A DNA stretch of 64,000 bases from assembly GCA_946800325.1 (NCBI GenBank), contig OX326957.1, forward strand, positions 13,773,591-13,837,590. The letters run 5' to 3'. Position 1 is the first letter of the stretch; each line of letters starts with the position of its first letter. The notes beneath the pieces were generated by a model. It was not told the DNA's origin, did no database searches, and worked only from the letters and a program-made list of their open reading frames with translations. A program made the position numbers and the translations under genes. This DNA is from Luzula sylvatica (lineage: Eukaryota > Streptophyta > Magnoliopsida > Poales > Juncaceae). Below are positions 21,832-32,755 of this stretch, in pieces.

Positions 21832-22116
21832 ATGAATCGGCGAGCACGTCCCAGATGGATACAAAATATCACCGAAAGTACTTTTTTGAATTGCTTCGGA
21901 AAGAAGGTGGAGAGGGATGACTACCCGCCATGTCCATGGCCTACCATCAGGGGACTCCCGAACGATGGAACTACAGCCCCCTGTCCTTCTAGAGCTTCTT
22001 CATGTGACGAGGAGGCTGATGCAACTACAGTCAAGTCTCCTTCGCTGGTATCCTTTCAGAAAATTAGTCAAGAGAAAGAAAGAGATGAGTCCCCATCTCC
22101 CTCTCTCAGAGAGAGC

Positions 22117-22158
<42 letters not shown>

Positions 22159-22173
22159 TGTGGACTAACCTGA
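21832..22173 (+). pseudogene. Acidic/CCHC gene family, copy C: N-terminal exon
   Basis: Begins MNRRARPRWIQNITESTFLN and continues with the family signature (CPWPTIRG, PCPSRASS..DEE). It aligns with copy B at 27766-27530 and copy 6 at 63342. In this copy the acidic SDDEGD-type segment is altered and the frame runs into a (GA)n tract. The donor position equivalent to copy B reads TCGCTG/GTATCC. The later exons are missing; repeat Y and a hAT remnant follow. Not functional as seen. See copies B and 6 for the gene model. Confidence 0.65.
22108..22157. repeat. (GA)n microsatellite in copy C
   Basis: About 20 GA units with short flanking GA-rich sequence. It corresponds in position to the CT tract of intron 1 in other copies, although here it lies in the opposite phase. 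Confidence 0.85.
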
Positions 22174-22319
22174 CGAGTGAGTCCAGAGAGAGCGAGAGCG
22201 CAAGAGAGAGATGAGTGGAGATCACAGTGGCTATACGAGAGCGAGAGAGTCCAGAGAGAGCGTCGGGTGAGAGCTTAGAGCGTCAATGGAAGCGTTCACG
22301 TCAACGTCAAGAGGGAGAG

Positions 22320-22620
22320 ACAGAGACGGGGTGAGATTGTAATAAAATGATTGTATTGGGTTATGGGTTTGGGTTTTAATATTGGGTTTGAGTTTAATGA
22401 TTGTAATAAATTGATTTATTGGATGTATAAATAATAAGTTAATGGGTTTGGATTTTATATTTTAAATTTTATCATGTTATCAATAAAATCATCTAAAAAT
22501 TATCACGTCACACTGACACGTCATTACGTAACTGCTGATTGGTCATTTAACCGATGAAAGAGACAAAAGTGAGTAAAATCAAGAATTCAGAAAAGTAAAA
22601 ATGGACAAATTAAAGTTTGG
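22320..22620 (+). repeat. Interspersed repeat Y, copy 2
   Basis: Same order of words as 138-430: TTATGGGTTTGGG, TTAATGGGTTTGG, ACGTCACACTG, GACAAAAGTGAG, AAAATCAAGAATTCAG, AAATTAAAGTTTGG. No coding sequence. Confidence 0.6.
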
Positions 22621-22623
22621 AGG

Positions 22624-22780
22624 AAAATATCGGAACCGTATCCGTATTCGTATCCGACAATATCCGAACCGTATTCGTATCCGTTTATTATCCGAACCGT
22701 ATCCTGATCGGGATAATTTCGTATCCGTATCCGTATCGGAAAAAAAATATGAATATGGATCTAGTATGACACCCCTACCT
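22624..22780. other. hAT-like remnant of TATCCG repeats
   Basis: Repeated CCGTATCCGTATTCG words, ending in GTATGACACCCCTA, which resembles a hAT terminus. The left terminus is missing, so I do not call an intact element. The short open frames on both strands (22579-22798) come from the repeats. Confidence 0.5.
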
Positions 22781-22796
22781 AAAGATCCATCCATTT

Positions 22797-23366
22797 AAGC
22801 ACATTTGTGAAATTTTGTGATTTGTTTTGTTTTCAATTTTTGCTACTTTTTTTTTTTTTTTTTTTATGCATTCCCCAAATGCACATAAATTTTTTGTGTT
22901 ATTTTGTTTCGATTGAGGATGTTTTGCTTTATGCATATATATATGTTGATTTCGTCTTGAATAATTATTAATAAACTTACAAATGCTAAATTATAATTAT
23001 CATGTTTGTCACTTAATAATAAAATGATATATGAAAAATGCATGAATTCTTTTTATTGTACCTTTTGCACTGATTTAACACTCAAGGATTGGTCAATTGC
23101 ACTTAACACTTCAATTAACGATAATTATACATGTAAATTGGCACGTCAATTCGAGTTAATATGGCATATATGTACATGTTATTTGCCATGCTAATTCAAT
23201 TTAACACGTCAATTGATAGTCAATTGAACATGCAAATTACTTCAATTAATCGTTTTCGAGTACAATATCAAAAATACTCGAGTCACTTAATTTATAGACA
23301 CCGTATATAACTTGGAAAGAATTCTTACATGTTTGGTTTTGGTTAGAAGTTCCGAAGTAAGTATCA
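22797..23366 (+). repeat. Gene-family 3' flank plus repeat X, copy 1
   Basis: About 22797-22950 matches the sequence after gene-family copy 4 (44940-45090) and copy 6 (60300-60440, inverted), including CCCCAAATGCACATAA. From 22953 it matches 45933-46321 and the reverse complement of 59557-59960. A 62-codon frame at 23006-23194 is nearly identical to one at 45961-46149, but this follows from overall identity. The third copy shows no such frame, so I do not call it a gene. Confidence 0.65.
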
Positions 23367-24344
23367 CTAGCATTTTACCCGCGTAATTGCGCGGTTCTGT
23401 TTTTTTTTCTTTTCATTTTGGTTTTTGCGAATAATTAAAACGATTCTTGATCTCAACTTTTTTTATTATTTTACACATCATCGCCAAACATGTCGTATTC
23501 GTGATAGGTAAGCTATTTGTTTTTTGTTGAGATCGATATTGTCGTTTACACTTGTTTTTTCATTTTCGTTTTTGTATCCGTTTTTTTTTAATTTATATTT
23601 CTTGTTTGGTTTGGTATTACCCATTCATATATGTATTTCGTATTTTTATTAGGTAGTTGTGTTTTCAAATTGAATATGTATCCATATTTTCTTTCCTTAT
23701 TTTCTTCATTATTTGCAATTTTCTGCTTGTATTGTCGTTTTGTATTTCATTGTTCATATTGTTTAATTATTTTATGTCTTCTAATTTCGCATATTGACTA
23801 AATAAATAACCATCTGTTACACAATCGAGAGAGCCATGATATATTGTTTTTCTAAATAATCGAAATGCATATGTATATTGTCGAAATATTTTTTCTATTT
23901 TTAGGTTTTTTTTCCTACAATTTTAACCAATCAAATTAAACATAATACAAATTTTGTATTTTATATTAAGATTTCAAGTCGTCATAGTTTATTCCATCAA
24001 ATAAATATACCGAGAATTAATATTTTGACTTTTTACTCAAGCATATAGAATTAGTCAAATATAAATAACATCCAAGTCATGTCTAAATAAAGCCACTGAA
24101 GCGAAGCATGCATTCTATTTGGTTGAATTTAGACGAGTTACGACTTTTATGTGAAATTTTTATGAACTTGAGTTTACTTCCCATCAAGTTATATATAGGC
24201 GCAATTCTTTAATTTAATGCATGACGATTTTCTCATTTGAAACACCAAACATAATATATATGGATATTGATGGCACTAAATAAAACAAGTTAATGTTGAA
24301 AATGATATGAGCAATAAAAATACTATATTAACTTTATAATAATA
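23367..24344 (-). mobile_element. Helitron A, copy 1 (minus strand), 3' end at 23367
   Basis: On the minus strand the element ends with hairpin CCGCG...CGCGG (23379-23394), then CTAG (23367-23370) next to T, inserted between A and T. The inverted repeat X copy at 59556/59557 is the empty site: AAGTAAGTATCA runs straight into TATCATTATTG there. A near-identical copy starts at 46322. The body is non-coding. Here it is interrupted at 24345 by Helitron B; its 5' end lies beyond and is not resolved. Confidence 0.85.
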
Positions 24345-25139
24345 CTAGTTTTATCATCGCGCAATTTCGCGCGACAACATATCTATTTTTTACATGTTTT
24401 TATACAATTATTTAAATAGAATTCACTTATGTGTGAACTAACGCGCGTGCGTTTGAACTAAACTAATCTAATGATGACATATTTGCAAATATCATAATGT
24501 TAATAAATGCATAAGATTCATGAAATTAATTGATCACGAATATCAGTATATGATATAATTTTTATAAATAACATTTATTCAGATGCTTTTAAAATCGATT
24601 AATATAATCATAACATATTCGTAAATATATGCATTCTAGTTATGGTTCATTAAAGAATCACGATGTGTCATATGGATACAACGGAAAAATGACAAAAAAA
24701 CTCGCGTAAATTGGAGGTTACAAAATCTCATATATACCCGTGCAAAATGAGCAAATACAAAAAAAATTTAAAATAAAAAAATGGCCAAAATGTAAAAAGG
24801 AAAAAAAATGAGTAAAAAGAGAAATTACAAAAAAAATTGAACATATGAAATTGCATACATAACCTTCCCCAATAAACAAATTAAAAAAAAATTGAAAATA
24901 AGAAAAAGTGATAAAAAAATTAAAAAATGACCAAAAATATAAAATAAGAAAAAAAGATCAAAAAGTAAAAAAGAACAAAAATGTAAATAAATAAAAAAAA
25001 AAAACAAATTTTAAAATAAGAAAAAAGAACCAAAATATAAAAAAAGACCAAAATATAAATAAACCAAAATGTAAATAAATATAAAAAATAAATGATGTGG
25101 CTTCATATATGAGTAAGAATTTTCTTTACTTTATACGTA
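24345..25139 (-). mobile_element. Helitron B, minus-strand copy, about 795 bp
   Basis: 3' end on the minus strand: hairpin TCGCGC...GCGCGA at 24357-24374, then CTAG (24345-24348) and T. The body matches 613-1456 inverted. The 5' end is placed at 25139 because TACGTATAAAGTAAAGAAAA there also begins the Helitron at 38212. The start is TA rather than the canonical TC. The interior is A-rich on the plus strand with repeated ACCAAAATATAAA words. No protein genes. Confidence 0.75.
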
Positions 25140-25279
25140 TTATTAACATCATAAATATCTCTACTAACTCCTATTAATATCAAATTTATCCAAAGCTAAC
25201 AGTTTTGTTAAATTTAACAGAAAATTATTTACAATTGACTAATATAGCCCTAAACTAACCCTCTATCTAATAAACTTAT

Positions 25280-25790
25280 TGAAAGATTATATGTCCTTGA
25301 AATATATTTGGTCGAAGAAGCAGTACTTATATTATTTTCAGAATTATGTTTCTTCCTTGAAAGATTGTAATGGAAACAATGAATATGACTTTTATGCAAT
25401 ATATAATTATAATGTTTAAGTTTACTTCTTTGCAATGAACATGGCTTGTCAATTGAAATATACTATTTCAGATAGGATTTATTTCTTGCAATTCGAATTA
25501 AAGAGGTTATTTCTTAAAAGAGATAATAATAAAAAAATTAATTTATGATTAAAAAGTATATAATGTATAAACATCAAACTCAGAACTAAATCTAAATGCA
25601 CAATTTCTAATTTTTAATATGTTAATTGTTATGCGTATTAATATATCCAAAAAAAATTTTGATTTTTTCTCGAGACATTGGAGGAAACTAATTGTGAGAT
25701 ATCATATCATAATTCAACAGCTTTTCCCTAGGCCAATATTAATTTATATGGAGTATTGAATTTTCCATTTAAAAACACGGTGCTTGGAGG
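25280..25790 (+). repeat. Partial copy of the inverted-repeat blocks S and Q
   Basis: About 25290-25560 matches 32150-32420 (block S, with GAAAGATTGTAATGGAAACA). About 25570-25780 matches 36410-36600 and 44270-44450 (block Q, with ACATTGGAGGAAACTAATTG and TTTTCCCTAGGCCAATATTA). Block P between them is absent, so this is a deleted copy. Confidence 0.65.
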
Positions 25791-25871
25791 AACAGGTGCC
25801 AGTGCCACCCTCTTGCTGAGAGACATTACAAAAAGGAAAAACAGAACAATAAAAAAATAAATTAAACAATC

Positions 25872-25914
<43 letters not shown>

Positions 25915-26040
25915 GGGGCATTTGGAATACCATCACCCTCATCGTCAGATAGTCCTACGATGGTATTGTGCTTTCATCGTCAGATACCAGCGAAGGACAC
26001 GGGGCATTTGGCATTTGGACGACAGGCTCTGCAGGTTTTT
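25782..26040 (-). pseudogene. Acidic/CCHC gene family, copy G (fragment)
   Basis: On the minus strand it reads VGLSDDEGDGIPNAP in a frame that runs into a (CT)n tract, followed by the intron 1 acceptor TGTCTCTCAG and the start of exon 2 (CAAGAGGGTGGCACTGGCAC). An upstream segment duplicates the PCPSL region. The copy is internally rearranged and ends at block Q. The (GA)n tract is at 25872-25913. Confidence 0.6.
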
Positions 26041-26189
26041 GTTGATTCGCTCCAATATCGTAATACTTTCTTTTGATAAATTGTGTAAACAATATTGTAT
26101 TGTGCTTTCACAATCCAACAATGTTAAAAAAAAAAACAAAACATATGCCCTTAAAAGGAGGTTTTTGTTGATAGTACTTTTGTCATGAC

Positions 26190-26700
26190 TCATGAGTAGA
26201 ATGATTCATAAATATAATGCATGAAGGTTTTTGTTGATAGCACTTGTGTCATGAGTAGAATGACTCGTAATGCATGAAAGCTCAAAACTTCTCCATATCT
26301 GTTAGTCTGTTAGAAGTATAAGCGAGATTAAAAGGATTATTTTCTTCATCAATTAATGTTGATTACACTCATTATTTATACTGATTAGAGCAACAACTAA
26401 TCCTAGTATTCTCACAGTCAGATCACTCTGAGCCGTTAGATACAACTAACTAATCTCACATCCATTCATTCTGTTTTTTTTTTCATTAAGTGAAGGTAAA
26501 TTAATACATAATTACAAAAATAATTGAAGTATAATAGAATAAACCAGAAAATAATTAGAGCAATTTATTATGAGATATCCTTCCCTCTCCCTCTGGAGTA
26601 TTTGATTTCTTAAAATGTTGTAAAAAATGTTGAATCTAATAATTATATTGATGTGGTAAATATTGATGTGGTAAATTACTGCAATAATACTGACCTTAAT
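26190..26700. other. No gene; possible decayed LTR
   Basis: About 26305-26460 has an LTR-like look (TGTTAGAAGTATAAG, TACACTCATTATTTATACTG), but no second end or TSD was found. The rest is AT-rich. Confidence 0.3.
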
Positions 26701-26841
26701 TAAAAATTAAAAATGTATGTTAAAACAGTAAAAATAAAAAATAACCTCAAACATAACCATGAACTTGTAAATAACAATGATCAACTAAATTACATTCATT
26801 TCTATTTTTTCTCTCTCAAGAAGTGCAAAAAAAAAAAAAAT

Positions 26842-27488
26842 TATGTTAGACCGCAAATATGTAATGAGGAAGCTATACTGTCATATTTGATAGTGACGGT
26901 CAAACCCTGGACCGTCACGGTCAATTGTGCCTCGAAGACGGGCTCTGCCGCCAGCTTGATGGGCTCTGAAGCCGCCTTGATGGCCTGTGGCTCGACGACG
27001 GGCTCTGCGGCCACCTTCACGGGCTCTGCAGCCGCCTTGACCGGCTCTGCCGCCTTGTTTGGCTCTGCCGCCTTCACGGGCTCTGCAGCCGCCTTGACCG
27101 GCTCTGCAGCTGCCTTGGTCGGCTCTGCAGCAGCCTTGATCGTCTCTGCAGCAGCATTTAATCACAGACAAGAAATAGAAAATCAGATCGAAACCTGAAT
27201 ATTATCGGAAAAAAATGAAATAAAAAAGTTATACCTTTCTTTTGCAGATCAGCTTTATGGGACGGCGCCTAAGGCGGAGGAATAGCCTCGTGGGCGTGCA
27301 GCTGCTGACCGCTGCGCAATCCGATTGATCGAGCGGTGCATGGTGCAACGCTTTGTCCATCAAGGTATCATGCACTGATTGATCGAGCGGTGCACGGTGC
27401 GAGGAGGAACAGGTGCCAGTGCCACCCTCTTGCTGAGAGACATTACAAAAAGGAAAAACAGAACAATCAAAAAATAAAGTAAACCATC

Positions 27489-27528
<40 letters not shown>

Positions 27529-27766
27529 CCAGCGAAGGACACGGGACTGTAATTGCATCACCCTCCTCGTCAGAGAAAGAAGCCAGAGAAGGACACGGGG
27601 CATTTGGAATTCCATCACCCTCATCGTCAGAGAATCCTACTATTGTAGGCCATGGCCACGGGATGTATTCATCCCTCTCAACATCTTCGTTCGATTTTCT
27701 AAAGCAGTTTAAAAAATTACTGTCTGTAATCTTTTGGATCCAAGATCGACGTGCTCGTCGATTCAT
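26842..27766 (-). pseudogene. Acidic/CCHC gene family, copy B: exons 1-3
   Basis: This copy gives the clearest gene model. Exon 1, 27766-27530: 79 codons from MNRRARRSWIQKI, with WPWPTIVGFSDDEGDGIPNA and a second acidic repeat, ending PCPSL before donor GTATGT. Intron 1, 27433-27529 (97 nt), has a long CT tract and acceptor TCTCTCAG. Exon 2, 27432-27235: 66 open codons from QEGGTGT, with LFLRLRRRPIKLICKRK at its end. Intron 2, about 27144-27234. Exon 3, about 27143-26842, is made of KAAAEPVK units and ends TVTIKYDSIASS. Exons 4-5 with the zinc knuckle are missing, so it is a truncated copy. An upstream ATG at 27826 would extend the first exon. Likely a nuclear or nucleic-acid-related protein, by inference only. 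Confidence 0.7.
27491..27524. repeat. (GA)n microsatellite in intron 1 of copy B
   Basis: About 17 GA units (CT on the coding strand), forming the polypyrimidine part of intron 1 between donor GTATGT and acceptor CTCAG. Confidence 0.9.
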
Positions 27767-27829
27767 ATTGATCCAAGATCGACTTGAATATGGGAAGAAT
27801 TGAGACAACGGCAATGTGATAGCCATCTG

Positions 27830-28349
27830 GTGCCCGATTCACAGTTGTGACTGGACTCAGTGTCCTCATCGACTGTTACTTTCTCAGAAGGAGATCAATA
27901 AATAGACAAATGTGCGATAAATAATGTGAAAAGGATATATATCGAAATTGGGGAATTTTTCCTAGTTCTTCTTGTAATTTCGAGATCAAAGAAATATAAA
28001 CTGTTTTTCTACAAAATACCTGCACAGGAAATCAATTCACGACGGATAATTGAAGGAAACTCGAGATTGATTCACAGCAGTGACTTCGTTAGGGATTCGA
28101 CTTCTTGCTTCTTGCTTCTTGCTGCTTGCTCCTTGTCTTTTCTTTCTCGGAGATTGCAACGAGGGGCTTCGAGGAAACTGTAGATCTAGGAGGCAACGGA
28201 GGAGCCCATGGCGATCTGGTTTCTAGGCGACGAGACTTAGCTCTTTCTCTCTGGGCGAGCTCGGGTCACGAGAGAAGCTTCACGAGAGAGAAACAATGAA
28301 TGGGTTTGGCTCGGGTCACGAGAGAAGCTTCACGAGAGAGAAACAATGA
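27830..28349 (-). other. 5' flank of gene-family copy B; contains a 50-bp tandem duplication
   Basis: The region upstream of copy B on its strand. TCGGGTCACGAGAGAAGCTT at 28261 is repeated at 28311, giving two almost identical 50-bp units. CTTCTTGCTTCTTGC microrepeats lie near 28105. Plus-strand open frames at 27926-28299 are short and unsupported. Confidence 0.5.
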
Positions 28350-28640
28350 ATGGGTTTGGGTCAAATGGGTTTGGGTTAAATTAAAGGTTTTGAATTTAAT
28401 TAGTTGTCAATGGGTTTAATTTAATAAGTTAATGGATTTAATTTATTTGTTTAATTTTATCACGTAATTGTTCAAATTAACAAAAAAAATATCACGTCAC
28501 AGTGTCACATCATCAGTTAACTGATGAAAGGGACAAAATTAAGCAAAATCAAAAATCCAAGAAGTAAAAATGAGAAAATTAAAGTTCGGGTGTAACATGC
28601 ATTTTTTTTGAAGAGTTGAAAAAACAAAAGTGAATTTTTT
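28350..28640 (+). repeat. Interspersed repeat Y, copy 3
   Basis: Same word order as the copies at 138-430 and 22320-22620: CAAATGGGTTTGGG, CACGTAATTGTTCAAATT, CACGTCACAGTGTCACATCA, AGTTAACTGATGAAAG, AAAATTAAAGTTCGGG. No coding sequence. Confidence 0.6.
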
Positions 28641-28949
28641 TCTTTTTCTTTCCTATCCCAAATTTTTTTGTACCCTTCATTTTCTCGAATCATACCGTCA
28701 TAATTATCTGCTAAAACCTGATAAAAGTGATCAGTAAGTTAAAAGTTCTTGAAAGTTACAATCAACATGTTCACAAAACTGAATGAAAAAAACATTTTTG
28801 TAATTGATTACTGGGAGCTGGACTTGTTCAAAATTCTTTGGCCATTTTTGACAACAGCAAGAAGAAATAAGTTGTTTTACTCCTCCTATTTACTCCAAAA
28901 AAAAAAAAAAAGGAATAAACAAGAATAAACTCCAATTTGTTATTAATAA

Positions 28950-29181
28950 GGAGAGTGCTATGATAGACCAATTTTCTTATCATGGACCCATTTTTTATAA
29001 AAAAAAATTCGAATATTTGTGAAATAATTATATTTTTTGTAAGATTCTAGTGTATATTTATCATTTAATGTTATTCAAAACATAAATTTTGTAAAATTAA
29101 TGAATAAATAGCTAAAATTCTTAAAATAATTTTTTGAAAATAAGTCCATGATAAGAAAATTGGTCTATCATAGCACTCCCC
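28950..29181. mobile_element. Mutator-type MITE, copy 1, 232 bp
   Basis: Inverted ends GGAGAGTGCTATGATAGACC and its near-complement GGTCTATCATAGCACTCCCC, with matching continuing past 35 bases. A perfect 9-bp TSD TATTAATAA occurs at 28941-28949 and 29182-29190. A second family member is at 36029-36262. No coding capacity. The 9-bp TSD points to mobilisation by a Mutator-like transposase. Confidence 0.88.
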
Positions 29182-29190
29182 TATTAATAA

Positions 29191-31037
29191 TTATAAATTA
29201 TGGATGTTAATTTTTATGTAAAATATTATAAAAGTTATTATATAGGATTATTATGTTTATATTGTATTTTTTCTTTGTTTTGTAACTGTTCATTTAAAAC
29301 TTGCACTCATCCTATATGAAATAAAGAGATATTGTCAATTATAATTTGAATCTCCATTGAAGTGATACTTATCTCTCCCAAGTTCTCTGATTATTTTGTT
29401 TAATTTTCAACACATTTTTGCTACTATTAACTAATATCATCTTTTATCCTTAAATTTATGAATATAATACCCTCACTTTTAATGCCAACTCATTCTTTTA
29501 TTATTTTTTTATTCTCTCAACCCATCTTTTCTTTTTCAAATATATATCAATCTATCTTACTCATTTCTTTTTTAATCTCAAACATAATTTGATGCTTATA
29601 TTTTTTCACAAACAAATCATACAAATGAATTCTCCAATATTTTATCTTTATTTTAAGATCACGCTTGTATGCTTTAAGAATAAAAAAAATGAAAAGATGT
29701 GAAATAATAACAAAATACAATTATTAATACAATTTTTTTCATGAAAAACTATTAATCAAATTGGTTAATAAAAAACAGGTTTTTAAATTTTAAATTGTTA
29801 GTGTCAATTAGGTTAATAAAAAACTATTAATACAATTTGGTTAATAACAAGTTTAAATTGTTAATGTCATTATATCTTACAATTTTTTAAGTATTTTTTT
29901 AAATATACAAAAAAAATTAAATTAACAATTTTCAAGATGTGCATTTAAAAAAAGAACAAAATCCAAATAACATTCTTTTAGTACCAAAATGTACATTAAT
30001 TCATTTTATTAATTTGTACCAATGAATTAAATTACGATATAACGGTTCATTGCGCTTGGATTGTAATTTACATATGATCACCGATATTGCGCGATATTGC
30101 GACGCTATTTAGTAGGTTGCGGTGTTGCATTTTATAAATATTTATTACGATTTGCGCCATGACGGTGCAATTGTGTCGAAATTTAAATCACTGATTTGTA
30201 CACATATCTAATTACAAAGGAATGAATATATATATACCATACTATCTTAATCAATGAATATGTACATATTATGTTAATCATTAAAAAGGACATTTCAGTC
30301 ATTATGTAAATTTTACAATTTTTAATTCAAAACTATCTCGATTTTAATCTTTGCTAATTACCAAACATCAATTAAAACAAAGGAATTGACATGAATAATT
30401 CTTTACCCCTCATAAAAGATTACTTTCATCTTATTCACCTCAAAGAGATCCTTTAGGTAGAAACTCTTTCCAAACACAGTCCCAACCATCCGTTTTGATC
30501 ATAATCAATAATTTAGATTTTTCTGTTAAGACATTATTAACTCGCCGTTAATAAAATACGCCCACTTTCTCAACTATTGTGGATTTTTTAAATAATAAAA
30601 ATTTGCAAAAATGATTTAGTAAATATAAAAATTACAAAATTAGAGGGGTATTTTGGTCGAAACAAAATTTAATACCATATTTGAAAAAAAGGCTTTGTTT
30701 CGAAAGTATTTTTTGAAAAAAAATATCAAAAAAATAAATAGAATTTTTAATTATTGAAACGAGTTTGTATTTTTCTTAAGAATCCCCAAATATTGACATG
30801 TTCTTTTTAGACTATAACATATATTGACATGTTAAATCAACAAATCATCAATGGTTAAAAATTTGTTATTAAGCAACTCAATAATTAAATTTAAATGTAT
30901 TATGAGGACTCAAATATGTGTTCATCTTATTACATATATGACCATATATCATAAGCTACGGAATAACGTAAACATAAGCATTCAATCAATAATTAATGAA
31001 TTATCTCATTCCAGAAAAATAAGTTAGTAAAGGCTTG
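29191..31037. other. No gene; long AT-rich stretch with a hAT-like remnant
   Basis: No open frames or splice-flanked exons. Two similar phrases (GGTTAATAAAAAACTATTAA / GGTTAATAAAAAACAGG) lie at 29764-29830. About 30030-30195 has GCGATATTGCG-type words like hAT element 3 and ends AAATTTAAATCACTG, suggesting an eroded relative. Confidence 0.4.
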
Positions 31038-31165
31038 CAACTTTGTTGTTTAAATAACTGGTTACATTGCATGTTTCCCAAAATACCATATGGTTCGATC
31101 TACCAAAAAAAAAATCATTCTAAAGGGTGTAGGGAAACTTTGCTCCACAAATAAATTAGAAATCC
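31038..31165. repeat. Direct copy of 1-137
   Basis: Shares TTGTTTAAATAACTGGTTAC and about 125 bases in total with the left edge of the window, continuing into different sequence. Confidence 0.6.
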
Positions 31166-31553
31166 AAATTGAGGCAACCCTAAAATTTTCCAATCAACCC
31201 TAAAATCGCTGTTCAATATTTGACTAGAAAATTTGACTAGAAAATTGTAAGGTCCCCTGTACTGTATTCTTTAAACTTTCTTAAGTTCTACTAGCGGTTA
31301 GTGCTGAACCTTGTCTTCGCAAAAATGTTGATTTTGTGAGTTTCTTGTTTAATTTTATGAATTTAGGTCTGATGTGCTGTTCAATATTTATGATTAGTGT
31401 TGATTAATTCTAATTAGGTCTTAAATTAGTGTTTATATAGTCTGATCGGGTCTGATTTTCAATTCAAATAGAGACGATTTCAATTAGAACATATCATATT
31501 GCAATTCAAAATAAAGGGGTTAAGAACAAAATTTCAATACAACCATAGCAAAA

Positions 31554-32057
31554 ATGAGAATTTTGAAATTTACTTGTGATTTTTTCTCAGAAAGAGAAAT
31601 TGACTGTTATCTCTTAATAAATGTGGAGGACTATAACGAGCGAGGTGTGGTGGCATCGTCGCCGTGCTTTTATCAGAATGAAGGGGAGGTATGCATGAGA
31701 TTGATTTTTTGCAAGAGACTTGATGGAGAACCAAAATTAACCCTAATTCAATTAAGTTAACCCTAATTCAATTACATTATAATTTCATAGATTTCTTTCA
31801 TCCCTAATCATGCTACAAATTCAAAATTACACACACATTGCATGAAGCCAATGTCTTCGACTTGTTTACTCCTCTCTAGAAGTACAATATCTCATTCGTA
31901 CGAAACCACATCAAGGTTTCACCTCATGTTAGCATTTTGTCGAACGCCATATCTACAATCTCTAAAAAATAAAGGCAATATAAAATTGTCAGCACTAATC
32001 CCATTTTTATTTAACCATCCAAAGAACGAAACAAAATGCAAATCTCAATTTGTTTAA
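31554..32057 (+). other. Short open frames, not supported as genes
   Basis: Two frames (31554-31760, 68 codons; 31842-32057, 71 codons) lie in the left arm. The corresponding part of the right arm does not keep them, and I recognise no domain. Confidence 0.4.
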
Positions 32058-32755
32058 CAATGCAGCAATAAATAGCACCTCAATAATTATTACCGGTCGT
32101 GCTAGTTGTCACTTGAATAATATGAAACTATGTGATGGAAATCTCAATAATTTTCAGAATTCTGTTTCTGCCTTGAAAGATTGTAATGGAAACAATGAAT
32201 ATGACTTTTAAATGAAACTATAACTATGAATTTTATGCAATAATTATAATGTTTAGGTTTACTTCTTTGCAATGCACATGGCTTGTCAATTGAAATATAC
32301 TATTTCAGATAGGATTTATTTCTTTCAATTCGGATTAAAGAGGTTATTACATTCAAATCCAAATTCTTCTTGCTCTATGCTTAAAAGAGATAATAATATT
32401 AATTTATGATCAAAGAGTATATAATGTATAACATGCTAATATTTTCTTTTTAGAAATATCATACTAATAAATTACTTCAGTAATAGTATTTCATCATCAT
32501 GAATTATTATATTTTGTATGTAAATTGAGAATTTAGATTAATTCAATGTATTATGTGCCGTGTGAAACATGAAAAGAGATGGTATGATTATAGAAGTGTG
32601 GGACGTTGAAACTAATTAAGATAATCAAGAGATAAGTTACTAAGATATACTAATTATCCTGTTAATACAATTATATCACATTATAATATAATACTTTCAA
32701 GGAATGGGCAAAGTCGTTTTTTAAATCTTCCAACTCAACACTAGAAGATGGTAAA

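Noticed and set aside
23006..23194. 62-codon frame conserved at 45961-46149
   Set aside because: The two regions are nearly identical over 1.3 kb including non-coding DNA, and the third copy (59600-59960, inverted) does not keep the frame.
26305..26470. Solo LTR of a Copia element
   Set aside because: The TGTTAGAAG start looks LTR-like, but no CA end or TSD could be found.
26713..27198. Plus-strand open frame of 161 codons rich in TGSAAALTGSA
   Set aside because: It is the antisense of the AEPVK-coding exon 3 of gene-family copy B. Splice signals and homology to other copies are on the minus strand. The same applies to 60871-61194 and 61249-61712.
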